Assembly: GCF_001905385.1 (NCBI RefSeq)
Contig: NZ_LIPF01000007.1
Coordinates: 62,001-126,000, forward strand
Source: Streptomyces sp. CB02414
GTDB lineage: Bacteria; Actinomycetota; Actinomycetes; Streptomycetales; Streptomycetaceae
DNA length: 64,000 nt
Direction of reading: 5' to 3'
Shown: piece by piece, positions 52,365 through 60,705 of the stretch
Layout: each line of letters opens with the position of its first letter
Position numbering within the stretch: the first letter of the stretch is position 1
Notes under the pieces: generated by a model
Databases searched by the model: none
Seen by the model: only the letters and a program-made list of their open reading frames with translations
What the model was told of the DNA's origin: nothing
Program-made: the position numbers and the translations under genes

Positions 52365-53359
52365 GAGTTCGCATCTTTCTGCGCGAGGGGGACGGCGGAG
52401 AGTGCGGCGGCGATCTGCTGTCGCCAGGTCTCGTAGGCCGGTGTGGCGCCGGCGTTGCCGGCGGTCGCGTCGGCCGTGGGCATGAGGTCGCGGCAGAGCT
52501 CGGCGGCCTCGTGCGGGGTCCGGCCGCACAGCACGCGGGCCGCGAGCCGGGTGTGCGGGATCGTCAGTCCGGCCTTCTCGCGGGCCTCGGCGGCGAACGC
52601 GGCGCCCTGGGCGAGCTGCGGGCGGTGCTCGCCCGCGTGCCGGGCGAGCTTGTGCAGCTCGCCCTCGTCGGCGCTGCCCGCGTAGGCGGCGGCCAGCCCC
52701 GCGCCGCCGTACAGGTCGGGGTGCCGGTGCGCGGGGTAGGCCGCGATCAGTGCGGCGACGGTGTCGGGGTCGGTGCCGCCGACGAACCACAGCGCCCGGC
52801 CGATGCCGTGGTCGATCGCCCGCGCGCTGTACGCGGCGGATCCGCCCGCCCAGGTGAAGGGGTGCTCGCGGTGCGGGTCGCGGACGTATGTGCCGGTACG
52901 GAAGTACGCCTGGTGGAAGCCGTATCCGTCGAGGATCAGCCAGCGCAGCAGCGGGTCGGTCCGGGTCACGTCCGGCCACAGGAAACGCGGCAGCCGGGCC
53001 ATGGCCCAGCCGATTCCGACGTACACCATGTAGATGTGGTGCTGTCCCTGCCCGGCGAGCAGACCGGTCAGCCTTTTCGTGCTTCCGGCCAGTGCGTCGA
53101 GGATCACGGCGCCCATTCCGGCGCCTTCGTAGGCGAATCCGCGGAACTCCCGGTCCACCCCTTCGAGCCATTGTTCGGCTTGTTCAGGCGAACGGGCTTC
53201 CACTGCATAGCCGTAGCCCTGCAGGAACGTGCTTCCGATGGTTTCCAGTTTTTCTTTCGCTTCAGCGTTCTTCACATGGAAACCACGGACATCGAGTCTG
53301 GTGGCCGACACATTGGGTGTGAGGATTTTGCGCCGCAGCGCGCGGAGACCTGTGGACAC
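52361..53359 (-). CDS. DUF1702 protein (UnbL/E3 family), copy 1
   Basis: A 332-residue protein. Conserved blocks: FRGFAYEGAGMGAVILDAL, YMVYVGIGWAMARLPRFLW, LILDGYGFHQAYFRT and ARAIDHGIGRALWFVGG. These blocks recur in the next gene upstream, so the two are paralogues. DUF1702 proteins belong to the enediyne core set, and their function remains unknown. GTG 53359 is the first start of the open frame; the SD is weak (aggggcgg). It is coupled to unbV by ATGA. Confidence 0.88.
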   Translation of the reverse strand: MSTGLRALRRKILTPNVSATRLDVRGFHVKNAEAKEKLETIGSTFLQGYGYAVEARSPEQAEQWLEGVDREFRGFAYEGAGMGAVILDALAGSTKRLTGLLAGQGQHHIYMVYVGIGWAMARLPRFLWPDVTRTDPLLRWLILDGYGFHQAYFRTGTYVRDPHREHPFTWAGGSAAYSARAIDHGIGRALWFVGGTDPDTVAALIAAYPAHRHPDLYGGAGLAAAYAGSADEGELHKLARHAGEHRPQLAQGAAFAAEAREKAGLTIPHTRLAARVLCGRTPHEAAELCRDLMPTADATAGNAGATPAYETWRQQIAAALSAVPLAQKDANS

Positions 53360-53465
53360 GCGGAGAACCGCCCCTCATTGATTGTCTGCGATCCTCGGGC
53401 CTGAATCCGGTCATCAGCAGGAGCGCAGCTTTACGAGTGGTGCATCACGCCGGTGGAGATCCGCT

Positions 53466-54446
53466 TCACCGGTTCGCCGTCGGCACCTTGCTCCGTACGG
53501 CACGACGCCATAGTTCGTACGCGGGAACGCCGGGGCTTTCTGCGTCGGCCACGGCGCAGTCGTCGGCGAGTCGGGACGCCTGTTCCACGGAGAGACCGGC
53601 CAGCGCCCAGAGGGCGGCGTGGGTGTGCTCGGGCACCGCCTGCGCGTGGACGCGGGCCTTCGCGGCGAACACGGCGCCCTGTGCGAGGTCGGCCCGGTGC
53701 TCGCCCGCCTCGGCGGGCAGCGTCCGCAGGGCGGTGGGGGTGCAGCAGCCGGCGAAGGCGGCCGCGAGCCCGGCGCCGCTCCACAGGTCGGGCTGCCGGT
53801 CCGCGGCGAACCGGCGGACCGCGGCGGCGACGTTCGCCGGGCGGGCGCCGTGGATGAACCACAGCGCGCGGCCGATGCCCTGGTCGACGGCGCGGGGGAA
53901 GTAGGCGGCGTCGCCCTGCCACGGGTAGGCGTCGGGCACGCGCTGCTCGTCGACGAAGCGGCGGGTGTGGAAGTAGGCCTTGTCGAAGCCGTAGCCGTCG
54001 ACGGCCAGCCAGTGCATCTGCGGGTAGAGGGCGGTGCCGGTGAGGTCGGGCAGCACCTTCTTCCACAGCGGCCGCGGGAGGCGCGCCATGGCGAACCCGA
54101 TGCCGATGTAGTTGAGGAAGATGTGCCGGGCGCCCGCGCCGGTGAGGAGGCCGCGGGTGCGGCTTGGGCGGCCCGGTCCCATCGCGTCCCGGACGACGCA
54201 GGCCATCGTCGCGCCCTCGTAGGCGAATCCCTGCAGTTCCGGGTCGATCATGGCCAGCCTGCGCTCGGTCTCGTGCAGGCTCGGCGCCTCGATCCCCCAC
54301 TCGAAACCGCAGACGACCGCCTGGGGAACGTGCTCCAGTCGTCGGGTGGCAGCCGTCGGCTCGACGGGAAATCCACGCCGGACGAACTCCACATCGGCCA
54401 GGGACGGGGCCAGGAGCATTCTGCGGAGCGTGCCGATCGCCGCCAT
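53466..54446 (-). CDS. DUF1702 protein (UnbL/E3 family), copy 2
   Basis: A 326-residue paralogue of the next gene with the same blocks: LQGFAYEGATMACVVRDAM, FLNYIGIGFAMARLPRPLW, LAVDGYGFDKAYFHT and PRAVDQGIGRALWFIHG. ATG 54446 has ggaggcg upstream. It is the first gene of the warhead operon, which runs through eight coupled or closely spaced genes to 41.2 kb. The 106-bp gap after it is the largest in the operon and holds no obvious promoter. Which copy corresponds to E3 and which to E2 of other clusters cannot be settled here. Confidence 0.88.
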   Translation of the reverse strand: MAAIGTLRRMLLAPSLADVEFVRRGFPVEPTAATRRLEHVPQAVVCGFEWGIEAPSLHETERRLAMIDPELQGFAYEGATMACVVRDAMGPGRPSRTRGLLTGAGARHIFLNYIGIGFAMARLPRPLWKKVLPDLTGTALYPQMHWLAVDGYGFDKAYFHTRRFVDEQRVPDAYPWQGDAAYFPRAVDQGIGRALWFIHGARPANVAAAVRRFAADRQPDLWSGAGLAAAFAGCCTPTALRTLPAEAGEHRADLAQGAVFAAKARVHAQAVPEHTHAALWALAGLSVEQASRLADDCAVADAESPGVPAYELWRRAVRSKVPTANR

Positions 54447-54513
54447 GTGGCGCCTCCTTGTCTCCCCTACGAGTGCAAGAGGGCCTCATCGTCGGGGCGG
54501 CGCCGATCCGCGG

Positions 54514-54529
54514 GCATCTTCAGGCGTGC
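54514..54529 (-). promoter_or_regulatory. AGATGC-type cluster element G (warhead operon)
   Basis: Minus strand GCACGCCTGAAGATGC, a perfect match, 67 bases before the first gene of the PKS operon. Confidence 0.65.
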
Positions 54530-54587
54530 GCAGGTGTTCGGTGGCTCACGGGCCTTGCCGCGTTCCCCCGAAAAAAAGGGGGGGCTG

Positions 54588-55031
54588 TCAACGGGTCCTG
54601 CGGACGGCGACTTCCTCGGTGTGCACCTCCCGCGCGCATTCGGTGCAATGCAGCTGGGACTGCACGAGCCCTTCACAGCCGATGTGCTGCGCCTGTCGCG
54701 GCGGCCCGCCCTCATTGGGCAGATTACGGTCTCCCCATTGCATGAGGGCGATCACCGCGCGGGCGAGGTCATTTCCTTTCGGGGTGAGCCGGTATTCATA
54801 GCGGACCGGTTTCTCCTGGTACGGGACCTTTTCCATCAGTCCGTTCTCGACCAGCCTGGTGAGCCTGGTGGCGAGCACGTTCCGGGCGATGTCCAGGGTG
54901 CTGAGGAATCCGTCGAACCGATGGGTGCCGAGGAAAGCGGAGCGGACGATGAGCAACGTCCAGCGCTCCCCCACCACTTCGAGTGACCGCGCTATGTTGC
55001 AGTCCTGGCCGTCATAGGTACGTTTCAGCAT
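54588..55031 (-). CDS. HxlR-family winged-helix regulator
   Basis: A 147-residue protein. CNIARSLEVVGERWTLLIVR, FLSTLDIARNVLATRLTRLV and YEYRLTPKGNDLARAVIALM are the HxlR signature. The C-terminus carries three Cys (CEGLVQSQLHCTEC) that may bind a metal or sense redox state. ATG 55031. It lies just upstream of the warhead operon in the same direction, but the cluster element lies between them, so it is likely a separate unit. It may control that operon or be unrelated. Confidence 0.85.
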   Translation of the reverse strand: MLKRTYDGQDCNIARSLEVVGERWTLLIVRSAFLGTHRFDGFLSTLDIARNVLATRLTRLVENGLMEKVPYQEKPVRYEYRLTPKGNDLARAVIALMQWGDRNLPNEGGPPRQAQHIGCEGLVQSQLHCTECAREVHTEEVAVRRTR

Positions 55032-55174
55032 TCGGTCACGGTAGGCAGCCGACAAGTCCGGTGAAAAGACGGAGGTGGTGAAGTAGGCACGAGTGGCCGG
55101 CCGCGGAAAGCGGCGTCCGCGCCGCGCCGCCGGCGGCCGTTCCCGCAGGGCCCCGCCGCCTGCGGGGAAGTGAG

Positions 55175-55190
55175 CACTGCGGAAGACGCC
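55175..55190 (+). promoter_or_regulatory. AGATGC-type cluster element I (orphan)
   Basis: GCACTGCGGAAGACGC, one transition from the pattern. It points rightwards into the GC-rich region with no clear gene, about 85 bases before ATG 55276. Confidence 0.5.
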
Positions 55191-56053
55191 GGGGGCGGCC
55201 GGGGCCGTCATCCTGACTGGGCAACGGCCTTTCCCGCCCACCGCCCCCGCCCCCGCCCCCGAAGGAGTCCCGCCCATGGCGGTCCGTGCCGGCCGCCGCC
55301 CTCCAGACGCCCCGCCGGCCCGGCATCCAGGTGCGGCGCCCCTTCGGGCCTGTGCGGCCGGCCCCGGTGGCCCGCCGGGCCGTTCCTGCCCGGGCGGACG
55401 GCTGCGACCAGTACCGTCCAGCTGTTCTTCCCGCGGGTGGAAGCGCACCTGTGCTCCCCCGCGCCGGTCTTCGCGCCGACGGCCCTCGCCGTGCTGCTCC
55501 ACCGGCGTGCCGGTGCCGCGGCCGTCCGCTGCGGCTGCGGCTGCGTGTCGTGGACCGCCGGGTGCCGGCGGGGCAGCGGACCGGCCTCCCGTCCCGGTGC
55601 GGCCCCCGCCCCGCGCCGTCGCGGCCGGTGACCGTGGTCCTGCCTGTGACGGCGGCGCCACCGCGGTGCGTCTCGCCGCCCGCCACGGGCACCGCACGGC
55701 GGGCGCGGCGGAAGGGGACGGCCGGTCCGGGGTGTTCGGCGCGGAGCGGCCGGCCCGCATCCGGCAGCCCGGCATCCGGGGCGCGAGAGCTGCGGCCGGC
55801 CGGGGGCTCGGTGCCACGTGGAGGGGGCGGCGCCGAGCGCGCCTGCTTCCACCGTGCCGACCGCGACAGCACGCGGACGGCTGAGCGCGTCTGCTCCCGC
55901 GGCCGACGTCGGGCTGCCGTTTTGAGGTCCACGACCCGCAGGGCCCGAGGCAGTGGCTGTGCACCGCGGGTCTTGCGGCCGCGGGCCCGGGCATCCTCGT
56001 CTTCCTCGCGCGCGGGCGCCTCGTGCCTGTGCCGCTGAGGACGCGAAAAGCGG

Positions 56054-56073
56054 CCGCCCCGTGCACGGGGCGG
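56054..56073. terminator. 20-bp perfect palindrome downstream of the transposase-like gene
   Basis: ccgccccgtgcacggggcgg is a perfect dyad, preceded by gaaaag. It lies 54 bases after the leftward transposase-like gene and is a likely terminator. Confidence 0.6.
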
Positions 56074-56126
56074 TCCTCCCGTGGCCGTCCCCCGCTCACG
56101 CTCTCGAAGCGGCGCGGGCTCCCGGA

Positions 56127-57308
56127 TCAGGAGGCCAGCGCGGGCTGCCGGCTGTCGCGATGTTCAAGGACGTTGTGCACGTAGGCCGCGCTGACCAGCG
56201 TCATGTGGTGGTGCCAGCCCGGGTAGGACCGGCCCTCGAAGTCCTGGAGCCCGAAGCCGCCGTCCAGGTCCCGCAGCGTCTGCTTCGTGTGGGCCTGCAT
56301 CTGGACCGTGGCGATGACGTCCTCGATCCGCCGGTGCACCATGTTGGTCAGCCACAGGGTGCTGGACCGCGGCTGCCGGTCGCAGCGGACGGAGAGCAGG
56401 CGGTACGTGCGCTGCGGCAGCTTCTCGAACGGGCCGCTGCGCGGCAGGCCCACGAGGCCCGCCTGGACCGTCAGGGTCCGGCCCTGCGGTGCCGTGCAGA
56501 TGGTGGTTTCGAGGCTGCCGCCGTGGCCCGGCTCGAAGAACTTCCCGGCCGGCAGGACGACGGGCTGGGGCCGGCCGTCACGCCGTGGGGCTTGGAGGTG
56601 GCGGCCGACCACCAGCGGCAGGTTGCCCGGCACGGCCACACCGAAGTCGCAGCCGAGCTGGCTGAATCCGCGCACCAGCGTGCCCGCTCCGGCGTGGGCG
56701 GTGAGGTCGGCGATGACGGGGACGGCCGCCAGGCGGGTGCGCTCGCTCATGGCGCGCGCCAGATCGAGGGCGTGGTCCTCGAGCCCCTGCGCGGCGACGT
56801 CGTGCGGAATGCGGGCGCGCGCCCTGCGGTTGGAGTCCCGGACCCAGGCGCCGGGCAGGAACAGCCGCCAGTCGACCGGGACCGCTCCGTCCCGGTGCAC
56901 GAGGAACCCGCCGATGCCGACCTGGCAGTTCACCGACCTCCCGGTGTCGGGGACGAAACGCCGGTGGACGCCGCAGGAGTGCTCGCCGCGCTTGCGCATG
57001 ACCGCGACGTCGACCTGCCAGGCCACCGGGTTCAGCTGCTGCTCCGCCCAGCGCATGATCTCCTGGTTGGCCGGCTCCCATTCCCAGGGACTGGCGTTGA
57101 CGAACTGGTGCAGCGACTGCGCGGCCGTCGGCGAGTCCGAGATGGTCGCCGCCAGCCGCCGCATCGACTTCTTGCCCGGGGTGCGCAGCAGGCTCACCAG
57201 GTAGGCGTGCGCCCAGCGGCGCTGGTCGGAACGGGGCAGGTGGGCGAAGATCTGCTCCGCGAAATCGAAGGCCGTCGCCTGCTGCTGGAGCGAGCCCGTC
57301 ATCAACAC
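56127..57308 (-). mobile_element. Degenerate IS701-family transposase-like protein
   Basis: A 393-residue protein. KKSMRRLAATISDSPTAAQS and the later FGLQDFEGRSYPGWHHHMTL match the DDE-type IS701 group. The catalytic signature is altered: where the family has a DDTG-type start, this has WQVDVAVMRKRGEHS, and the second motif is IADLTAHAG instead of ADAGYGD. I see no terminal inverted repeats or target duplication on either side. It may be a dead insertion sequence or a domesticated DNA-binding protein. ATG 57308 or 57302; gggggacc upstream. Confidence 0.7.
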
Positions 57309-57486
57309 AGCGTGGTCCCCCTGTCGGCCGCGGTGTCTGGATACAAAAAGAATAACGCTTGACCTCTTTTTTTGACCTGCCCGTGCCGCCCCGCCCGGAG
57401 ACTCTGGGAAGTCGCCTCCGCCCGCGCGGCGACGAGGCGGGCAAGTACGGGCAATCGGTGCGGGCCGGGACGGCGGCCCGAAAAGC

Positions 57487-57516
57487 GGCCCCGCCCCCCC
57501 AGGGGGGGGCGGGGCC
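57487..57516. terminator. GC-rich hairpin
   Basis: ggccccgccccccc pairs with gggggggcggggcc across a 2-base turn, preceded by aaaagc. It is terminator-like, but no gene clearly ends into it. Confidence 0.4.
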
Positions 57517-57653
57517 GGGGCCGGACGCCGCCCCCGGGGGGAGCGGCCGGCCGCTCAGGGGCTTGTGTCCGGCCTGGTCACGGGCCGCCTCGATCGCAGG
57601 TCACGGGCCACAGGGAGGGGACAGGAGCGGGACTCGGGGGCCCGGGAGCCCGG

Positions 57654-57742
57654 GGCCCGGGGTCCGGGGTCCGGGGTCCGGAGACCCCAGGGCACAGGGG
57701 TGCAGGGGTGCAGGGGTGCAGGGGTGCAGGGGTGCAGGGTGG
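57654..57742. repeat. Short tandem repeats (ggggtcc)n and (tgcagggg)n
   Basis: About three 7-bp units near 57655-57681, then five 8-bp units tgcagggg from about 57700 to 57740. Simple sequence likely made by slippage, without coding content. Confidence 0.75.
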
Positions 57743-57832
57743 GGGGCGAGGAGTGTGGGGAGGCCGGGGGCAACGGAGCTCAGACCGCACCAACCGCTCG
57801 GTATGCCCGGTGTCCGCCCTCCCGGTGTCGCC

Positions 57833-58813
57833 TCAAGCGGCCCACGGGGCGATCGGGTACCAGGGGATGATGTCCCGGCGGGCGAGCAGCCTCACGTCCC
57901 AGTACAGGAACGTGAAGGCGCCGGCGACGATCAGGGCGACGGCGGTGAGGACGGCGGCGCGTTGGGGCTTGGCCATCCACCGCTGTACCCGGGCGCCCGC
58001 CACGGCGGACAGTGCCACGAAGACGACCGCCATGATCGCGATGTTGCCCACCGACTGGAGCGTGAACGCCGCAGCGCCGTAGAGCGGGTTCCCGCTCTCC
58101 GCCGCGTCCCGGAACAGCTGCCGGAACAGCGGGTAGGGCCGCCCGATCAGGAAACCGCCGATCAGGGCGCCCATGAAGACGGTCTGCGCGTGCGGGAACC
58201 GGCGGCGAAGACGCGCGAAGGGGTCACGGACGAACCCGAGCGCGCTCAGTCCCAGATAGAACATCGACAGGCCGACGATGCCGAACGCGGCCATGCTCTG
58301 CACGGAGCGGCCGGAGAGGAGTCCGGGGACGGACTCGGCCTCGGAGAACTGCGGCATCGACGTCCCCACGAACCCCACCAGCGCGCCGTACAGCGCGGAC
58401 ACCGTGACCATCCCGAGCGAGAGCGGGCCCAGCGGCTTGAGCGCCTGCACCACCCGTCCCCACCGGCTGCCCACCGTGCCGAGCAGCGGCGCGACCGTGC
58501 CGAAGGCCGCGATGTTGCAGGCGGTGAACGTACCGGCGAGCCCCGAGGTGAAGGCGAAGACGATGCCCGCCACGGCACCGGAGATCGGCGCCTGGGGGTC
58601 GTGGCCGAGCAGGGTGGTGGCGATGTTCCCGCCGATCGTTTGGTCCACGAACTCGGCGGACCACACCACCGTGAGCGCGAAGCCCGCGGTGATGCTCAGC
58701 AGGAGCACGCGCCACCGCCGGCGCACCGGTCCGGCCGGGGGCCCGGCCGGGGGTGCGCCGGTCTGTACCGCACGGTTTCGTGACGAGACCTGCGGGTCCT
58801 GTGTGTGCGTCAT
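57833..58813 (-). CDS. Polytopic membrane protein of unknown function
   Basis: A 326-residue protein with about eight hydrophobic helices after a 35-residue polar N-terminus. Notable segments: GFALTVVWSAEFVDQTIGGN, TSGLAGTFTACNIAAFGTVA and LIGGFLIGRPYPLFRQLF. I do not recognise the family. It could be an exporter or an electron-transfer membrane component. ATG 58813 has ggagag as SD, and a cluster element lies 85 bases upstream, so it should be expressed with the enediyne genes even though it lies beyond the HxlR and transposase-like genes. This marks it as a cluster member. Confidence 0.7.
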   Translation of the reverse strand: MTHTQDPQVSSRNRAVQTGAPPAGPPAGPVRRRWRVLLLSITAGFALTVVWSAEFVDQTIGGNIATTLLGHDPQAPISGAVAGIVFAFTSGLAGTFTACNIAAFGTVAPLLGTVGSRWGRVVQALKPLGPLSLGMVTVSALYGALVGFVGTSMPQFSEAESVPGLLSGRSVQSMAAFGIVGLSMFYLGLSALGFVRDPFARLRRRFPHAQTVFMGALIGGFLIGRPYPLFRQLFRDAAESGNPLYGAAAFTLQSVGNIAIMAVVFVALSAVAGARVQRWMAKPQRAAVLTAVALIVAGAFTFLYWDVRLLARRDIIPWYPIAPWAA

Positions 58814-58898
58814 CGAGGCTCTCCAGTGGGCAGGTTCGGCGGCGGGGAGGGCGGGAGCGCCGTCCCAGCGGGAGAGTAGGGAGGACCCCGGCCCGGGA

Positions 58899-58914
58899 GC
58901 GTCTTTGAGATTGC
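58899..58914 (-). promoter_or_regulatory. AGATGC-type cluster element K
   Basis: Minus strand GCAATCTCAAAGACGC (AGACGC in place of AGATGC), 85 bases before the membrane-protein start. Confidence 0.5.
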
Positions 58915-59072
58915 CGACTGCGCAGTGCGCGCCCACGGCCGGTGGCACCGGCCACGGCGGTACGTCGGCGCACTTCGGCAAGTCGGGGGGTGGACGCAGA
59001 AGCCGGGTATCAACAGGTGCGCATTTCAGGCAACTTCGCATTGCCGCGCTGCGCCGCGGAGGCAACGCTTTG

Positions 59073-59092
59073 TGTTGATGCGACTGTCAACA
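59073..59092. promoter_or_regulatory. Inverted repeat operator upstream of TetR gene
   Basis: TGTTGA and TCAACA arms with an 8-bp centre, 16 bases before the TetR ATG. This is a likely autoregulatory site. A further CAACAGG copy occurs about 85 bases upstream. Confidence 0.5.
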
Positions 59093-59108
59093 GGAAGCCA
59101 GGGAGGAC

Positions 59109-59840
59109 ATGACCAGGCAAGACCGTGCGGTGCGTACGCGCAGGACGCTGATCGACGCGGCCGCCGTGGAATTCAACCGGGACGGCTACCACGGCACGAC
59201 GCTGGCTCAGATCGCCGGTGCCGCGGAGATCTCGATGGGAGCGCTGACCTTCCACTTCCCGAACAAGGCCCAGCTCGCCGATGCCGTCGCGGAAGAGGCG
59301 TGGGCCACGGCGAGGACGGTGGTCGAGCACGTCGCCGGCCAGCCGGCCCCGGCGCTCCAGCGCACGATCGCGCTGACCCTGGAGCTCACCCGGCTGATCG
59401 AGGAGGAGGTACTCGTACGGTGCGCGGTGCGCCTGTCCCGCGAGCGGCACAGCTCCACCGGGTGGGCCGAGGTGTGGCTGCCGCTGGTCACCAGCCTGGC
59501 CGGCCAGGCGCATGCGAGCGGTCAGCTGAGCGGGCATACGCTGCCGGACGACCTGACCGGGCTCATCCGCCTGCTGATCGGGGGCTGCGAGGTGAACCTG
59601 CGCAACGCCGAGGCGGCGCCGCCCGGCGAGAGTGCCGTCGACCGGCTCCGGCACAGCTGGCGCCTGGTGCTGGAGGGCATCGCACCGTCAACCAGCGCTG
59701 CGGCACTCCCGCTGCCGGGCGCGAGCGCGGACGCGACGGCGTCTTCGGCGGCAGCCGTTGTCACCCGGGCCCCGTCCAGGCCCCCGTCCGGACCCCCGGA
59801 CGGGGCCCCGTCCGGGGCCCTGTCCGGCGGGCAGGCATGA
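59109..59840 (+). CDS. TetR-family regulator, butyrolactone-receptor type
   Basis: A 243-residue protein. The start TRQDRAVRTRRTLIDAAAVE, the HTH region GYHGTTLAQIAGAAEISMGA and LTFHFPNKAQLADAVAEEA are those of ArpA/ScbR-type receptors and their pseudo-receptors. The last ~45 residues are a Pro/Ala/Ser-rich tail absent from most homologues. ATG 59109 has gggagg. It is convergent with the SDR gene. Being a second receptor-like protein in the locus, it may be a pseudo-receptor that senses antibiotic rather than butyrolactone. Confidence 0.85.
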   Translation: MTRQDRAVRTRRTLIDAAAVEFNRDGYHGTTLAQIAGAAEISMGALTFHFPNKAQLADAVAEEAWATARTVVEHVAGQPAPALQRTIALTLELTRLIEEEVLVRCAVRLSRERHSSTGWAEVWLPLVTSLAGQAHASGQLSGHTLPDDLTGLIRLLIGGCEVNLRNAEAAPPGESAVDRLRHSWRLVLEGIAPSTSAAALPLPGASADATASSAAAVVTRAPSRPPSGPPDGAPSGALSGGQA

Positions 59841-59871
59841 ACGGCGGGGCCCGGGACGCGGGCTGCGGCTC

Positions 59872-60675
59872 TCACTGGGCCGTTCGTCCTCCGTCCACGG
59901 CGAGCGCCGCTCCGGTGACGAACGAGGAACGGTCGCTGCAGAGCCAGACCGCCGCCTCGGCGATCTCCTCGGGCGACGCCATGCGCCTGTGGGCCACCCC
60001 GCCACCGGGAGCCACCCCGCCACCGGGAGCCATCCCGCCGGGGGCGATCTCCGTGGCGTGCTCCAGGAGTTCCGTGCGGGTGCTGCCGACCACCAGGGCG
60101 TTCACCCGTACGCCCTGCTGTCCGTAGTCGGCCGCCGCCGCCCGGGTCAGGCCGAGCACGGCGTGCTTGGCCGCGACGTACGGCGCCGAGGCGCGGGTCG
60201 CCCGGACCCCGGCGACGCTCGCCGTGTTCACGACGACGCCGGCGCCGGTGACGAGCATGAAGGGCAGCTGGGCGCGCATGCAGTTCCACACGCCCCGCAC
60301 GTTGACGTCCATGACCTGGTCGTAGACCGCGTCCTCGACCTCGTGCAGCCGCTGGCCCGCCGTCCCCCATCCGGCGTTGTTGAAGGCGCAGTCCAGCCGG
60401 CCGAAGGCGGTCAGGGCCGCCTGCACCGCCCGCCCGGCGTCCTCCGGCCGGACGACGTCGCCCGGTACGCACACCGCGGCGCCGCCGGCCCCGGTGATGT
60501 CCTCGGCCACACACCGCAGTGCCTCCTCGCGCCGCGCCATCAGCACCACCGCCGCGCCCTCGGCCGCGAACAGACGGGCCGCGGCGGCGCCGATACCGCT
60601 CGACGCCCCCGTGATCATGACCACCTTCCCCCCGACCAGCCCCGTGTCTGCGCGGCCTTCCCCGATCGCTGCCAC
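59872..60675 (-). CDS. Short-chain dehydrogenase (BarS1-like)
   Basis: A 267-residue SDR. TGASSGIG (residues 22-29) binds NAD(P); the NNAG motif is present; YVAAK gives the catalytic Tyr and Lys. In butyrolactone clusters an SDR reduces the 6-keto group of the signal precursor. Between the active site and C-terminus there is a short Gly/Pro repeat (APGGGVAPGGGVAHRR) encoded by tandem 15-bp DNA repeats near 59995-60045, in the substrate-loop region. GTG 60675 has ggggggag upstream. It is the third gene of the AfsA-HAD-SDR unit. Confidence 0.83.
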   Translation of the reverse strand: MAAIGEGRADTGLVGGKVVMITGASSGIGAAAARLFAAEGAAVVLMARREEALRCVAEDITGAGGAAVCVPGDVVRPEDAGRAVQAALTAFGRLDCAFNNAGWGTAGQRLHEVEDAVYDQVMDVNVRGVWNCMRAQLPFMLVTGAGVVVNTASVAGVRATRASAPYVAAKHAVLGLTRAAAADYGQQGVRVNALVVGSTRTELLEHATEIAPGGMAPGGGVAPGGGVAHRRMASPEEIAEAAVWLCSDRSSFVTGAALAVDGGRTAQ

Positions 60676-60705
60676 CGTGCTCCCCCCCAGGTGCCGTGTG
60701 CGGGC

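Larger units (their letters stand above)
55032..56126. other. Long GC-rich region without a recognisable intact gene
   Basis: Open frames exist on both strands but give Pro/Arg/Ala-rich translations typical of shadow frames. On the plus strand the coding-like third-position GC signal moves between frames: around 55290-55410 in one, ~55415-55600 in another, and again from ~55627. That would fit a gene broken by frameshifts. A plausible start is ATG 55276 with gaaggag upstream, and a cluster element points into it. I cannot name a product. The region might instead be non-coding. Confidence 0.4.
57309..57832. other. Intergenic region with AT-rich block and simple repeats
   Basis: The first ~70 bases are unusually AT-rich (tacaaaaagaataacg, then ctcttttttt), likely the promoter of the leftward transposase-like gene. 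A strong hairpin and two sets of short tandem repeats follow. No convincing gene. Confidence 0.5.

Noticed and set aside
52361..52390. AGATGC motif inside the DUF1702 gene near unbV
   Set aside because: The AAAGATGC string is present, but the GCA half is at the wrong distance and it lies in coding sequence.
55276..55884. Enediyne-binding apoprotein (CagA/NcsA type)
   Set aside because: No signal peptide or the Ser/Thr/Ala/Gly-rich beta-sandwich sequence of apoproteins is seen here or elsewhere in the window.
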